From: Puffinus mauretanicus | Lineage: Eukaryota; Chordata; Aves; Procellariiformes; Procellariidae | Length of the DNA stretch: 64,000 nucleotides | Reading direction: 5' to 3' | NCBI GenBank assembly: GCA_023333565.1 | Contig: JAJKFH010000227.1 | Location: 434,001-498,000, forward strand | The notes under the pieces: generated by a model | Seen by the model: only the letters and a program-made list of their open reading frames with translations | The model's database searches: none | What the model was told of the DNA's origin: nothing | Shown: positions 1 through 13,676 of the stretch, in pieces | How positions within the stretch are numbered: the stretch's first letter is position 1 | Layout: each line of letters starts with the position of its first letter | Program-made: the position numbers and the translations under genes

Positions 1-3000
1 GTTATTCTGCAGATTTTCCCCTCAAAATGTCTTGATGCCTCTTATTGCTAGAACAGGTGCGACCACTCTAGGATAGTCGGTCACTCACAGAAGCAGCTTA
101 TGAAATTTCCTTGCTGTGTACAGACATACCCTAGTGAGAGAAGGTAAATATCACTTTTCCTTTCTTTTTTCTCCTTAAAAAGGGCAATTCCCTGGAAGTT
201 TGCAGTAATATGCCATAGTTTCATGTGAAGAGCTCAGCCAACACTGTAATATAAGTGTCAGTCACTTGACTGACAGCATGTGAGGAAGCATGATTTTTTT
301 CTTCCTCATCCCAAAGAAATTCTGATGACAAATTTGTGATTATGATGCTAGACACCGGTAGTTAGTCCTCAAAAACAAAACATTTTGAGGACAAATGTTG
401 ACTCCTCCTATAAAGAAAACAGAATCTAAACTGGAGATATATCCCTGTAAACCCCAGTAACTTTACAGGCCATTTCTTTTGTGCGATGATTAGCATGGAG
501 CTGCCAGTAAGCGCATTACTCACGAGCTAACAAAAGTACAAAACTCTTGTTCATAGTTTAGCTGAAAAAGAAGATATCTCTTTAAAAATAAACTGTTTTG
601 TTTTGGTTTTTAAGAGTATCTGTTAGAATTCTGGATTTTTGAGAACTGGGATTCACCAAAGACATTTTAGAAGTGAGTATCTGCCCGAAAAGCACGGCTC
701 TGGCACTGAGGCATAGTTGTGAAAAATGGCCCTTTGGTACTGGTTCCTGAGGACCTTTGGACCATACTTACTCAATGTACCAGCTGCCCAGCCTGTGAGA
801 TGATGCTGGGATCTAGAAATCAAGCTTGGCTGTTTTTGCCTCTGTTCAGATGCTCCTAAGAGTGAACGGACCTGTACGTGTATGAGTACCTAAGCCGTGT
901 ACTGGTAATTCCTCACCGTGTGAGGAGCTGGATGATATAGACTTCAGAAATCCATGTGGTAAATCAGCCGGAGGGGAGTAGCAAGGACTCGGGGCCAAAC
1001 AGCGATACAACTACACCAGGAGGAACCAGTCAGGCAAGGCAAACTTGAATTTGGCTCCACAAACATGATGCTCAGCTTAATTTCAAAAGTCCTTGTAGAC
1101 ACAGACCATCTCCTTTGCTCTATGTGAAGTCAGGATTTGATCCATGGGGTCAGGATTTTCAAAGGGTAATAGTAAGGGCTTGTTCACACAACCTTTTCCT
1201 GTTCCAGCTGTGCTGGCTAAAGAGTTTATTATCTGAACCCCGTAGCTGCATGCTGGTATCCGCTTGCGGGAGGTTGGTACCCCTTCTGACATGCCATATG
1301 GGGAATGTTTTTCTCACAATGAACTGCTTTGGTTCAAATAGTTTAAATGCCATGGAGGTCTTCGGAGCCCTGAAATATGTTTGTGAATAATCCTGGCAGC
1401 CACTGAGCTGGAAGGTCTCAGGGGGAAGTAACTGCCTGAAGTGATAAGGAGTATGTGGGTGGATAGCACCTGGAGGAAAGGGAGTGGGCAGGCAAGCTGT
1501 TAGGGAATGTGGCATCCAGTTCCCATGAAACTTCATTAAGGTTTAAGGTAACATTTTTAGGCCCAGTTGAAAATGATATTCTACCATAACATTCTAGTGT
1601 TTCAATTTTCAGTTTTACTGCTCCTGTATAATCCTGAGCGTGTGTGAAAAGCAACATACAAATAGGAGTAATAGGAATTAATCACTGTTAAAATAAGTGC
1701 ATAAAATCCAGGCCCCACTGAAATTAATATCAAAGCACTTTCACCAAGGGCAGGACTTCACTTACCGGATGTACTCTGGCATAAAGCCAGCAGCAGTAGA
1801 TCAGTGTCAGGGTAGCTACAAACGACTGCTCTGGCAGTGATGGAGCATAGGCACTTTCTATTTTTTAGTTTCCTTATTCCCATCAACACATGCAAATAAT
1901 GTGCTTTCTGTGTCTTTTTTTGCTTTAGCAACCTCAGTTAATTCCCCGTTAACACAGATTTTTTCAGTCATCCTCAGTAGACATTTATTTAATCTTTTTT
2001 TTTCTTTTGAGGTAGAGGGAAGGGAGAGCAACAAGCAGTGATGGAGAGAGATTAAGAATGGCAGCGTAACAAAGCACAGGAATGAATATTGAAGCTACCT
2101 TATTCTTATATTAAGAACCTGATCAGAAGTAATGGACTAAAATGTACAGGACAGAAACATTCAAATAGCAGAGGTGTTTGTAAACTCTTGAATACATTTG
2201 TCAGGTAATTCTCTACTGTGCTGCATTTGTAGATGTATCCTTATAACTGTTCCAGAACAATGGCCTTTACATATGCCACGACTATGTTTTGAACATATTT
2301 TTCAGACATATGCCATTCAGTGGTGGTTGTTAAATGCTCCATCCATAAACCATTATGCTCTTCTATATTGAGGTTTCACTGCAACAGGCAGCTGTTTGAC
2401 AGAGAATAAACTCCTGGGGACAGCAGCAAATCAAATTAAATATATCTCCACAGAGCTATCATGGGGGGTTACATGGCTTGATAGGCTGCATCAAGAGCAA
2501 TAAGCACACAAAGGAAGAGCAAACCTGAGATAAATCAAGATAGACCAAATGAGCAAGCAGACAGACAAATCACTATTGGCTCCATGAAAGTCATTAGGAG
2601 TTTCGATGTTGATTTCAACAGAACCAGTATTTCAGCTGTCTATCTGTGGGCAGGAAGTTTTTAATCTTATAAAAGTCAGAGAGATTATCTAATTATTGTT
2701 CTTTTCTCACTCATTTTTATAAGCTTGGTTATGGGAAATGATACCCACTGATATGCCAATAAATAAGCTCACTGAGAAAAAAAAAAAGTGGAACATGCTA
2801 ACAGTTAAGACTTGGTTCACTCTTTTCTAGTATTTATTTTCGTCACATAAACCTGTAACCACCCTAGAGTTTAGTAGGGGCTAAAGAAAAAAAAAAATGG
2901 CTTGATTACTTCAAGAAACAGACTCAAACATGTATTCATCTCAAACATTGGGTTATTCTCATTGAGAACTTTTCTACAAACAAGACAATGTGAGTGTTTT

Positions 3001-6000
3001 CTTTCCTCTTCCTTTTTTCTATTATGTATGCATCAAAGCCTATCAAATACATACTGGCAGTATATACACACTCTACATTAGGAAGGGAGGAGTAACAGCA
3101 AGAGAAGTGCCAACATAGTAAATAAATTCCTCTTAATAAATCCCATTACATTAACAATGGCCTAAGCGTAGAATTGTGCACTTCAGGGAAGCGCAAAGTG
3201 CTCACATGATATCTTACTTCAATATATTTTATATCAAAAACCTGCTCTTTCAATACTCCCTTTCTCAAACACTTGTTTCTGCCTGAATATACTCAAATCC
3301 TCAGAATCATTTCCTTCTGGAAAAGAAATGATAAATTTATGTAGAAGTGAGAACAACCTTCTTCTGTTTTAAAACTGCTCACTCCTACATCATTCATTCT
3401 GTTAATGCTCTTTCGCACCTAACATTTCACAGGCTTCTGATCCAACTGTGTAACTGGGGTCTACAGCAACAGCCTTTTTTGTTTTGATGATTTTTCTGAG
3501 TGATCTTATCTTAATCAGATGCATAAAGAAAAACAGAGAAATACACCTATGCCGCTCTGACTCACAGAATAATTTCGTACAATCAAATGTTTTTCCACCA
3601 TGGATCTGCCAAACATCCCTCTACAGGCTGACTGGGAAAAGGTGGGATGGAAACAGTGGACAAATGTCCCTAATTAGGCTAGCCCAGTATTATTTTAAAA
3701 TACTGTACATTCATTTGCCTGTGTACATGCTGAATTAGTCCATTCAGCTTGAAAGTTCCTGTGCAACCCTTACACCATTGTAACTGATTGTTGGTAAAAA
3801 TTTTCAGCAAGGAGAAAAGCCCTAGATATTTCTTTCAGAACAAAGTTATGAGGAATAGGTATCATTTTGCTCAAGTGTATATTACCACTATTTCACAGAG
3901 ATGCTTTAGCACCTTCCCACCACCCCATCCAGTGCTCTGGCGATGAAACTGGGAGATCACTTTGTTCCTGTGAAAGAAAGCCAAATCTGTTCTGATTTTA
4001 AGCCTCTGAAAATCTTTGCTTCCACAGGCTCAGGGGAAAAATAACGAGACAGCTAAATTCTCTGAGGCATTTAGATGTACCCAGCATGCTCCACGTCAGG
4101 ATTGCAGGGTCTGAGCAAGAATTTCCCCTGCAGCTGTGTCCCTGGCACCCAGAGCAGGGTGCAGCACTGGGCACTTCAACTGGGTGCAAGCAAACCATTT
4201 CCTGCCACATCAGTTCTGCTGCTGGTCACCGAAAGAAAAAGGGGCTGAAGCGTAACCAAAGCAAAGCAGGAAGGAGAGCAACGCTCTAAGGGGGTCAAGG
4301 GGCAGCTGAGAAGCAGAGATCTGATGTCCACCCACTGAGCTGAATTTTACTGGGGCATCTTCCCCTATTTTCTCTAAGATTCTGAAGAACTAGCCCCAAT
4401 CCAGGCTTTCACAGGCATAGTAGGGGTTTTTTTCCCCATTGTTTTTGACTCTCAAGCAAGAGACAGCTGAGTCCCAATTCATAAAGTTGTCAAGCAGCGT
4501 AGACTACAGTCAACAAACAGAAACTCCACTTTGCACAAATAATGTGCTACGAAAGTACTAGCTAGACTCAAGTTGCAGAAATCTCACGTTGGGCTCTCAG
4601 AATTAGTGGGATACTTCTGTCAGGCACGGCTCTGTAGCAGTTACTCCGCTTCTACTGCAGCAGAGCTAACAACCCCGTCAAGCACCGCAGTGACACACAT
4701 CTCATGACAAAATCTGCAACTGTCATGTTAAAGAAAGGCTTGACTAGTGTGCCATAAATAAAGCATAGAGCTTCAGAATTTGAGTAGAGATCAAAGATCT
4801 ATGGTGTAATATGTATTTCAGACACAGAACTATCTGAAATTTGGTTAGAACTGAAAAGGTGATTATTCAAAAATCCAATTAAAACTTTATCCTTTCCCTA
4901 AAGCGATCCTCTTAACTTTAACATAACTTGGTACGAGAGCTTTACTTGCAGTAAGTATATGAACTTTCAAGGCCATCTTGTCAGGAGAATATGCTTTGGA
5001 AAAAACCACAACAATATTTATTTAAAAAATTTAAGCAAACATATCTTAAATATTTAAATTGCATTTTAAATACTGTTCTGGAACATAAAGTCCATCTAAG
5101 TATATTCTTAGATATAGACTGTAGTAACATAATGATTTTTTCATTATTTAAAGTTCTTGCATCATTTCCTTTTTTTGTAATTAAGCAGAAACAGGCTAGG
5201 TCATTTTAATTCTCATTCTTTCCCTTTTTCCACCACTTCCCCCAACACTCCCAAATTCTGACTCCGGTTAAGATTCAGTAAATGATTCCAGCCTAATCGC
5301 TAGTAATTGGGTTCATGAGTTGTCTGGTTTAAAAATCACATTTGGGGGAGAACTTTGCATATCTGTTTCAGCAAATTAGTTACCTTAATTTTCCTTTGTA
5401 CTTCCCACTCTTTCAAAAAAAAGGGTCTATAAGTTTGAACAACTGTAGTAAAAATTGCTTTTTTGATTGCCATTTCTTAAAAATGGAACCAGAGTATCTT
5501 TTATTTCCTCACAAACCTACTGACCCAATGTCTCCACAGTTTTTCTCTTTCAGCTACTAGTTGCAGGTGCTGCCTTTCAGAGATTATAATTGTTAATTCT
5601 ACCCACAATTAAGAGGTGATAAAGAGGAAGAGATGGATACTGATAAATATACATAATACAAAAATGCAATACAACCTTCGTCTGTTTTTCAATAGGTGAA
5701 CTATTGCAGTGAGCTAATGCATCCTGCAGGGAGTTACTGCATCGCCACAAATAGCCACATGAAAAATGAATGCAGCTCCTTTAAAAAAAAATAAAAATCT
5801 GTATTTGCACATGTTCATTATAGCCTTGGCAGCATATAGATCTTGAGTTTGCATTTGTAAAGACTTCACTGTGACAAAACAATCAATGCAACCCAAATCT
5901 CACTTTTTAAGAAAACAAATCTCCCATTGACTTCAACAATGGTAGCACTAAGATCAGCAGATTCCAGCATTAAGCAAACCAAATTAAAAGGGAACTTCCG

Positions 6001-6894
6001 AGCCTCACCTTAAGCAGTCTGCATGGACAGCAAGCATCTGGAGTTGATACCAGACTTGTTGATAACAAGAGAAAAGTTGGCTAAAATGCCAGAAGCTGTT
6101 CTTCCAGCCCTACACCACTGAGGGAATTAAGAGAACCTCAGGAAACTAGCCCAAGCTCTTTCCAGGAGTAGTAGCTAACGAGCAGGCTGGTATTGAACCC
6201 AAAGAAGCCAATGAACCATAACAACTTTAGCAGCATTTGACACGTGTTGCGCGAACTACCCTCTACGACAAGGCTTATTAGGTGGATAATGGCTTCCAGG
6301 CCATAACAAACCACTGTTGAAAACAGTGACTGGAAGAGAGAATCCCATGTCAAGCTGCCCTCGGGCTTTCAGCTACAATTTGAGTATGAGGTTTAATAAC
6401 TTATCCAGCATGTCAGAATACATATTGCTGTATCTCAGCATTCTCCAAGTACTTATCAGTCCTGGTACAGATTTATTTTAAGAGGAAATGAGTATGCATT
6501 CATTTATCATTTATTAGATATAATGTGGCAACAAGTGATTTTTTTCTGAACAGTTTTGGGTTTCCTCAATCAAAACCAAAACTTAACTCTGAGTACAAAG
6601 TGCCTTGAATCTAACCCACTTACACTATGCTTAGCTCCCTAACTATAAGCATCGAGCTCGTATGTGACTCAAGCCAATTCAGCTTGCCTTAGTACCCTGT
6701 GTACCATGTAGTCGATGCCTTGATGGAAGATTTACGGCAGCTGCGTATGGAGAAATATCAACCAACAATCAACAGTCAGTCACTTGAATAAGTGCAGGAA
6801 CACATCTGAACAGGCTTAGGACATAGGACTTCCCTTTAGGACCATTTATGAGTCCTCTGAAGACAGGTACTAAATGGTGACAAATATCTATACA

Positions 6895-6955
6895 ACATCC
6901 TAGTGGTTAGCACACTTGCTTGAGAAACGTTTGGGGCTTTCACCTCTGAGTTATA
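6895..6955 (+). repeat. Possible tRNA-derived SINE head
   Basis: The words CCTAGTGGTTAGCACACTTG and the following GAGAAACG resemble an RNA polymerase III A-box region, as in tRNA-derived SINEs. A B-box-like GGGGCTTTCACCTCTG follows at the right distance but is degraded. No body of a known SINE was recognised after it. Confidence 0.3.
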
Positions 6956-9900
6956 TTAACGTAGTCTTTTTCTTCCACTTGATCTTTGTTGTGTTTGGAA
7001 ATGAATGTATTTGAAATACCTGCTGTTCTATCAGATTTGTTGAAAAATTCAAATGCTTTTGGAAGAAGTAAGAAAGACAATAAATGTGATTGCTTATTCC
7101 TTGTTTTCTAAAGATACCAATGCTAAAAATGTGGAAACTTCTCCTGGCATCTGACCATAACCCTGATCTCTCCCTTCCTAGGGGAGTTTCCTTATCGAGA
7201 GGTTGAAGAATCAGACTACCATTACCTTACTCTATCTGGTTTAATAACCTTTGTACTCATTTCCACAAGGAGACGACAGGAGGCATGTTTTGTAGGTTAT
7301 GGCAGTCAATAACTAAAATAAACACAGTGAAATACATGGAAAGTTTGTCTGATTCAAGAAGCACTTACTCCTTTCTTTTAACAGGACTTTGTCATGGCTC
7401 AGCATCTGCAAATAAACTGAATATCCTCCATTCAAGCAATACTTTGGCCTCTCATTACCCATCCAGGGCACACGTTAGAACACAGGTCCTACTCAACTCC
7501 ATACACCTTGTGCAGAGAGAGGCCCTACGCCTGTGACAAGAAAAATGGTGTAAGTTGATCATAAAACAAGCATAAGTGACTAAGTAACATCATTTTTATT
7601 GATTTGCTTTCAAAAGCGGGATGCAGCTGTGAAACTGTGAAGCTTTTATATGTTGCACCTAACAGCACAGCAGCTATTACTGCTTACTAAGGAAGTGAGC
7701 CACTGAAACCAGCCACCACTTTTTCTTGCTGGACACATGGTGACAGAAGGTGTCCTGAAACAGGCAGGGATGCAGGCTGAAGGGCCAGGGTTGTTGCCAA
7801 AGTCTACTGGCAAAACCTGTGCTCTTAATCTTACTACTAGAGGGATTTCTAGCAGGAGTTGCAGTCAGTGTGTTTCTATGAGGAATGAATAGCACTATAA
7901 CTTATGAATATTTTGTTTGCTACCGACTGCGTTGAGTAGGGCAGCCGAGAAAATAAGTGACGGTAGAACACAAAGCAGCCCTGACCTAAACATATTGGTA
8001 TGCCTCCTCCCAATGATATAAGGGCTGACATAAACTCTGATTTGAAAGTCAAATCCTATGGGCAGTACTATGTAATGGTCCAGATGCCTCACATTTTGTA
8101 CTGGTGTTTACTGCCTCAGTGTTACATCATGACCTACTGTCACGTTCATTTCAGCAGTACTGGTTAAAAACCTGCACTCAAAACCACTGCCCCCCTACCC
8201 AGTGCAAAAACTTGCATGTCACCCTGTTCGAATACTAGAATAAAATTAGAACTGTGCAGGCTGCTGAAAAGTAGATGTAAGGCAGTAGTGGAAAGCTGTA
8301 ACTTTACCAAATAATTCTCAGTTTTTACGATGCCTCATTTTAGAACCAAACAATGGAAGAAGTTTGGTTCAGATTTTTAAGCTATAGCCCTTTTATTAAA
8401 TGCCAGTTTTCCACCCACAAGTCATACCTTTGGGTATTATTCTACAGCTGTCAATACCATTGCTTCTAACAGCTTAAGCCTCGGTAACTACAGGGCTACT
8501 GGTATTCTTTCATTTTGCTAATGTAACAGTTGCAAAACAGTTGACTCCCAAGAGGTACATTTAAGAAACCTCTACTATCCAGGATGGTAAGGGGAAGGGC
8601 TGCGGCATGGATCTGATGTACACAAGCTGTGCCGGCTTCTGTTGTGATGTACCACAGCAGCTTTCGTGCAGGACAGTTCAAAGCTCACAATGCAGTGCGG
8701 CCAACTTTGTAACATGACACATACATGGCCGCAGGACTTCTCAATGGTTAGCAATAAAACAGTATTCACTATCGTCTGAAACCACCCGAGAAGCCATTCA
8801 GAAATATCAGGAAAAGGGGAAGGTATTTGTTCACTTTTTATCTAAAGAACAATTTACAGAAGGGAAAGTTTACTCATGATTTCAGCCTTGACACTTCAAA
8901 GTGAAAAACAGTGCAGTGTTACAGACTCTAAATTAATCTTAAAATACATTGTTCGAAATGCATTACTATAGTAATAGGAAGCAATGACTTTGAGAACTTT
9001 TAGTATTTCAGCTTCCTGAAAGGACAGGCAGTCACCTCTTCTTTAACATTACGGGCATGCTCCTCAGAAATGGCATAACAATTTTTACGCACTGAGAGGG
9101 AGAAAAAGAAACTGGCCTTCTCTCTTCTGAGCTGTGAAGACTCACTTTGATAGAATAAGATCCCTCTCTAGTGACACAGTTATTGTCCTGGTAAGTAGTA
9201 CAGATGGTGAATATTTATTTTTTTCTCTTCAGCATCGTTCATGTTAAAATCACTCTTTAGCAGCAAGTCGGAAAATCCAAGCACTGCTAGATGCTTAAGA
9301 GTCAATGACCAATGAAGAAAACCTAATAGCACTTAACAGCTGATAGCTTTTATGAGCAATGACTGTCCCACCTTCATCTTCAAATGATCCTTTTGCACTT
9401 AATTTTGTACTGTGATTCTGAGACAGAACTCACTGTAGGAATTTTTGGCCTCACATTGCTAACATCAATATAACAGATGAAGTGACCTCAGAAAGCAAAA
9501 CACAACCAATAACCAAAACCGTAACAACTATTGAAAAGGAAATAACTCTGCAGGTGCTAGGGTTCTGATGGAGAACAGATGTCATATAACAAATGTACCC
9601 ATCCAAAATAGCTCCAGTAAGATGCTGCAACACCTTTGCCTATAATCTGCTTCTCAGCCCCACATCACAAACACCTTAGAATAGCTCCTGTGAATTTGAC
9701 TAAATTAAATTGGCTGCTAATGCAGGAGTGACTGGTAATTCAATGTCTAGAGAAATGTGGCATATGCATGAGGTGAAGTACAAGGGATAGACCTGTTCAT
9801 AACATGCCCACTAAACTACATTGGTAAGCAGCTGAGCAATCAGTCCTGGCACCACAGGGTACATACAGGTTTGAATTTGAGAGAAACTCCTGTGGCTGGT

Positions 9901-10770
9901 TTGACATGCCCCGATTTTAAGATTAGTAGGAAGAAAAAAAAAATATATATACCTGCTTCCCTTAAGCTGAGGGCAGATCTATGCATCTGTATCTATGCAT
10001 CTATATTAGATATAAGAAGCCAGAGGTCTAGGGAAGTAACTGAAGTGTTAACAAAGTGTTAGCAGCTTTCCTTTTTCTTCCTTATAAGCTCCTATCACTT
10101 CATGTCACTGAACCAATTCTCATACATTTCTTTGAGGCTCCAAGTAGAAAAAACTCATTATCCTTCGAGTCCAGCTGTTGAGAATATAGGATTATGTTGT
10201 ATTTCCATCTGCAATAAAGCAGGAGCGTTAGCTCTTTTTGAACTGTGGCCAGGTGGATGCACATTTAATTGCCCTCATAGCTCCTCCTGTTTCAGAATAA
10301 AAACATCTTTCAAAATCATTGCATTTTCAGAACTCTTTCATTTGAAGTAAGTGACCTGGTTTCCTCAAACTTGAAGAGCTTAACATAACAAAGAGAGAGG
10401 GTTCTCTTTCTCTATTTCTCCCAGCCAAGAATGGCTTGTACATACTCATATAAGCAGCCAAATTTCACCTTGAAACCTGAATTCTAAAGGACTTCAGAAA
10501 GCTTAGAAACCCAACAGGAGAATGAAGCAATCTTATGACCTCTGTTGAAAACAGAAGTAGCATGTCCTGTAGTAATTTGTATGATGAAAATTTCTGTACC
10601 AGTACAGTTATATGCGTATGTTCACCCTAAGGCTCTGTACAAAAACCCGACTAGCAAAATACACATGCTACATAGAAAACAAAAAGCAATGTATGAGTAG
10701 TTTGTTCAGTCTGATAGTCTAAACTGTACATAGCTACTTTTTAGTAAGCTTTTCACACAGAGTGCTAAAA

Positions 10771-10772
<2 letters not shown>

Positions 10773-10800
<28 letters not shown>
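10773..10800 (+). repeat. (AC)14 microsatellite
   Basis: Fourteen perfect AC units lie in the region downstream of MLYCD. A run this long is usually length-variable. Confidence 0.95.
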
Positions 10801-10805
<5 letters not shown>

Positions 10806-12237
10806 GTACTCCCTAACATTTATGTTCCAGGTCTAAAACTTGCACAACAAACTTCAGATGGAACTTTAACAAAATTATCATAATGCCTTAAAAATGTCGG
10901 GTTTGGAATAGAAGTGGCAACCAGGTTCTTCATGTAATAATGCCATGCCAGGCAAAGACATGTCTTAATTAATCCAAAAGATTATATACGTTTGACTCCA
11001 ATCGTTCAGCTGCCTTCAACCCCTGTCTCTTTTCCAGCCTGAAGTCTCCTCTGGACATGCAATTGTTCAATACTTGTGATCAACTTTCAGCATTTCTTGA
11101 GGGTGAACCATAAACTTTAATTTTAAAACCTTCCATATGAAGTACTATAAAGACTATACATACATGTGGTTGTGCAGACTACTTACCGTAGCTACTGATC
11201 CAAAAGCAAAAATTGACAATCACTCTGAAGTTATTTCCTCGGGTTGGCCAGGATGGAGTTGCCTGTTCAAAGTCTCTCCCTAGAAGTTTCCAATGCTTTG
11301 AGCGTTTAATCCTTAGTTCTTAGCTCCCCAGTTGAGAATAAAGAAAGTATAATCAAATAGTCTTCAGATTTCTTTATACTTCTACAGTGCTCCCTCGTGT
11401 ACATTCAGCAAGCTATTCAGAGAAGGTGCAAAAAAAACCCAACCAACTTATATTTTGGCTTATACCATACTGCCCCTGGTATATGCACCAGAACGCCACC
11501 ACCACAGTTCAGGGGGAACTCAACTTTTCTTTAGTGGTTTTGGCAACTGAAAAATTGCTGGACACATCTTGCTTTCAAGGGGATGATAGGATTTCTTTTT
11601 TTTAGATCATATCTGATCAGAATCAATAAACTAACTTTAACCTGTTGATGTATGAGAAAGCTGGTTTTGGAACTATTCTTAAAAACATAATGAAAAAGAA
11701 AACTCTGGCGTTACTGAACATCTGGGCAACATGGCATAGGAGAGTTGCCACTGCTAACATGGCACCACTGCCACTGATGACCAGCTGCTGTATAAAAATG
11801 TCTTTGCTCTCACGGGAATAACAGGCAGTGAACGTACTCTCTCCTTCAACTATCAGTGTTGTAAAATCTACCATGAACAGAAGTTAAATCAAGCTTTTCT
11901 CTGCTTGGAAGATACATATAATAGATTCCCTAACAAGTTACCAGCTTGGAGGATAGGATTTTTTTCTAATAATGAATATGAAAGAAGTGTATCCAATTAT
12001 ATAATTTCATTCTAGGAGAAAGGCTAATTGGACACTTACAGCTTTCTTCACTTCTGTTTTCAAACAGGAGCAGGAACTCTATCACTTTCAATTCCTCTTT
12101 ATAATTCTTTTCTTGAAAACAGGATTGGAATTTGACCAGACGGAATAAATCAGAAATTACAAAACAGTATGAAATTCTGTTAAGATGGTCCTTCTGCTGT
12201 GGTGATACTGTTATCAGGAAGGGCTGTTAAGTGAAGG

Positions 12238-13142
12238 AAGGTACATGCTGAAATACACAAGACATGATTTATTGGTAAAGTTTTATTGGTTTACAGGTCA
12301 CACCTAGCTCTTTATTAAAAAAACCTCTTTATCAAATTAAAAAATTACGAGAGCCAAAGTATAATATACATATTTGGAAACTTCTCAACTGATCCCTAAT
12401 TATCAGTCTCTCTTATTCCCCTCTCCTATTTGAACACTTCTTTCTTGCTCATTATATTTTAGCAGACAAAAGTGCAAATGTAATACTACATACCTGCTGC
12501 ACTGAGAGATCCTGATTTTGCAACAATATTAATGCAAGGCTTTTCCATGCTCCAGCAAAGCAAGTATTCAGTGAGATTTTCAGTGGGTTTGAAAAAGGAA
12601 AATACCAAGAGGTTTTACATGAGAGTTTTTGAGGGAGAAAAAGACAGATATTGTAATAAAATTGTAGATTACTGTTTTGCTAATATATTTGACCAAAAAT
12701 TTACCTTCATTCAGTACTTCTTTCCAGGTTCTTTGGTATTGAACTATCTAGAGTAGTATTATGACAAGCAAGTGCAGCTCCTTTCGAAGACACGGTTTAT
12801 ACAGGTTTACTATCAACAGAATAATGGTACGGCTCAAGTATTTTCCATTCAAGTTACCACTGAGTTGAAACTGATTGAGAGAATTCTACTCACCCTTTAA
12901 TACACTTGCACATAACAACCCATTTGCACGTAACAGATGTCTAGAACTTACAGTGACTCAATCACAGCAAATCAGGTTTTGGCAACGTAAGCAAGACAAC
13001 TGATAATCTAGATAACTTGGCATCCTGCCATGCTGAGTAAATTTGTTTTATAACGGACATTCTTATTTAAATATAGACACTGCAAAATATTACAGCTCTT
13101 TATAGGTGAGGAACACTTGTTCTTAGTTTTAATTATATTTAA
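12238..13142 (-). other. MLYCD: Probable 3' UTR of MLYCD
   Basis: After the stop codon the sequence is AT-rich and non-coding. Three AATAAA hexamers on the minus strand, at 12311-12316, 12282-12287 and 12268-12273, would give a 3' UTR of about 0.85-0.9 kb, a reasonable size for this gene. The end is inferred, because no transcript was available. Confidence 0.5.
12268..12316 (-). terminator. Cluster of three AATAAA polyadenylation signals
   Basis: Three canonical hexamers lie within 49 bp on the minus strand (TTTATT on + at 12268, 12282 and 12311). Cleavage would be expected roughly 10-30 bp further on, near 12240-12258. They are the best cluster I found downstream of the MLYCD stop. Confidence 0.5.
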
Positions 13143-13676
13143 TTAAAGCTTGCTATTTTGCTGGAACTGAGACACCAAGGAAAGAACCTGCTCTGAGGCT
13201 TTAATTTGTTTATTCCCCAGGTATGCTGCACTATTACTGGCTGTATCCTCTAAGAAATATCGGTAGTTTACCATCATGCCACAAGAAGCAGCAATGCCCC
13301 GAGGGCTTGTGTCCGCCATCCAGTTTATCCGCCACATCACAGAGCCATTCTGAAGATGAAAATTTGCTACTGGATTAAGAGCATAGCCACGATGTTTCTC
13401 TCCATACAAATACCAGGCACAGAGTCTCATAAATGGTGAATGGAGCACTTTAACTAATTTTTCTGACCTCACCCACTCATTGTTATTTAAGAGTTTCTTT
13501 AGTGTTTCAGTAGTAGAGTCTCCTGTGATCTCAGAGATTTCTTGCCATTCTGACTCTGTAAAAAGTTCATTTCTTTCCAGTTCTTTTGTTTGTGAGGAGA
13601 GGAGACCAACAAGCCATTTTGTGAATCCTGGGATAGGCGAAAGAGTGGAAAAAGCTTTTATCTGAGGAAGTTCTTT
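13143..13676 (-). CDS. MLYCD: MLYCD exon 5 (catalytic residues, C terminus, stop)
   Basis: This exon encodes residues 325-501 and the TAA stop at 13143-13145. It begins [18 protein letters not shown], which contains the catalytic serine (Ser337). It continues through [20 protein letters not shown] and [20 protein letters not shown], then FHLQNG with the catalytic histidine (His431), and ends ...[12 protein letters not shown]. The acceptor is TTTTGTCTGCAG. About a third of the protein and both catalytic residues lie here, so a transcript ending before this exon would be inactive. Confidence 0.96.
   Translation of the reverse strand, partial: KELPQIKAFSTLSPIPGFTKWLVGLLSSQTKELERNELFTESEWQEISEITGDSTTETLKKLLNNNEWVRSEKLVKVLHSPFMRLCAWYLYGEKHRGYALNPVANFHLQNGSVMWRINWMADTSPRGIAASCGMMVNYRYFLEDTASNSAAYLGNKQIKASEQVLSLVSQFQQNSKL

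Larger units (their letters stand above)
1..12237. other. Region downstream of MLYCD, no gene recognised
   Basis: It is AT-rich throughout, with many stop codons in all frames. The longest ORF (minus, 1159-1536, 125 codons) has no recognised motif. In mammals OSGIN1 lies downstream of MLYCD on the same strand, but its long last coding exon would stand out and is not here. Apart from the CA microsatellite at 10.77 kb and a possible tRNA-like scrap near 6.9 kb I see nothing. Confidence 0.7.

Noticed and set aside
1..12237. OSGIN1, the gene downstream of MLYCD in mammals
   Set aside because: Its long final coding exon would give a large ORF, and none is present, so it is probably to the left of the window.
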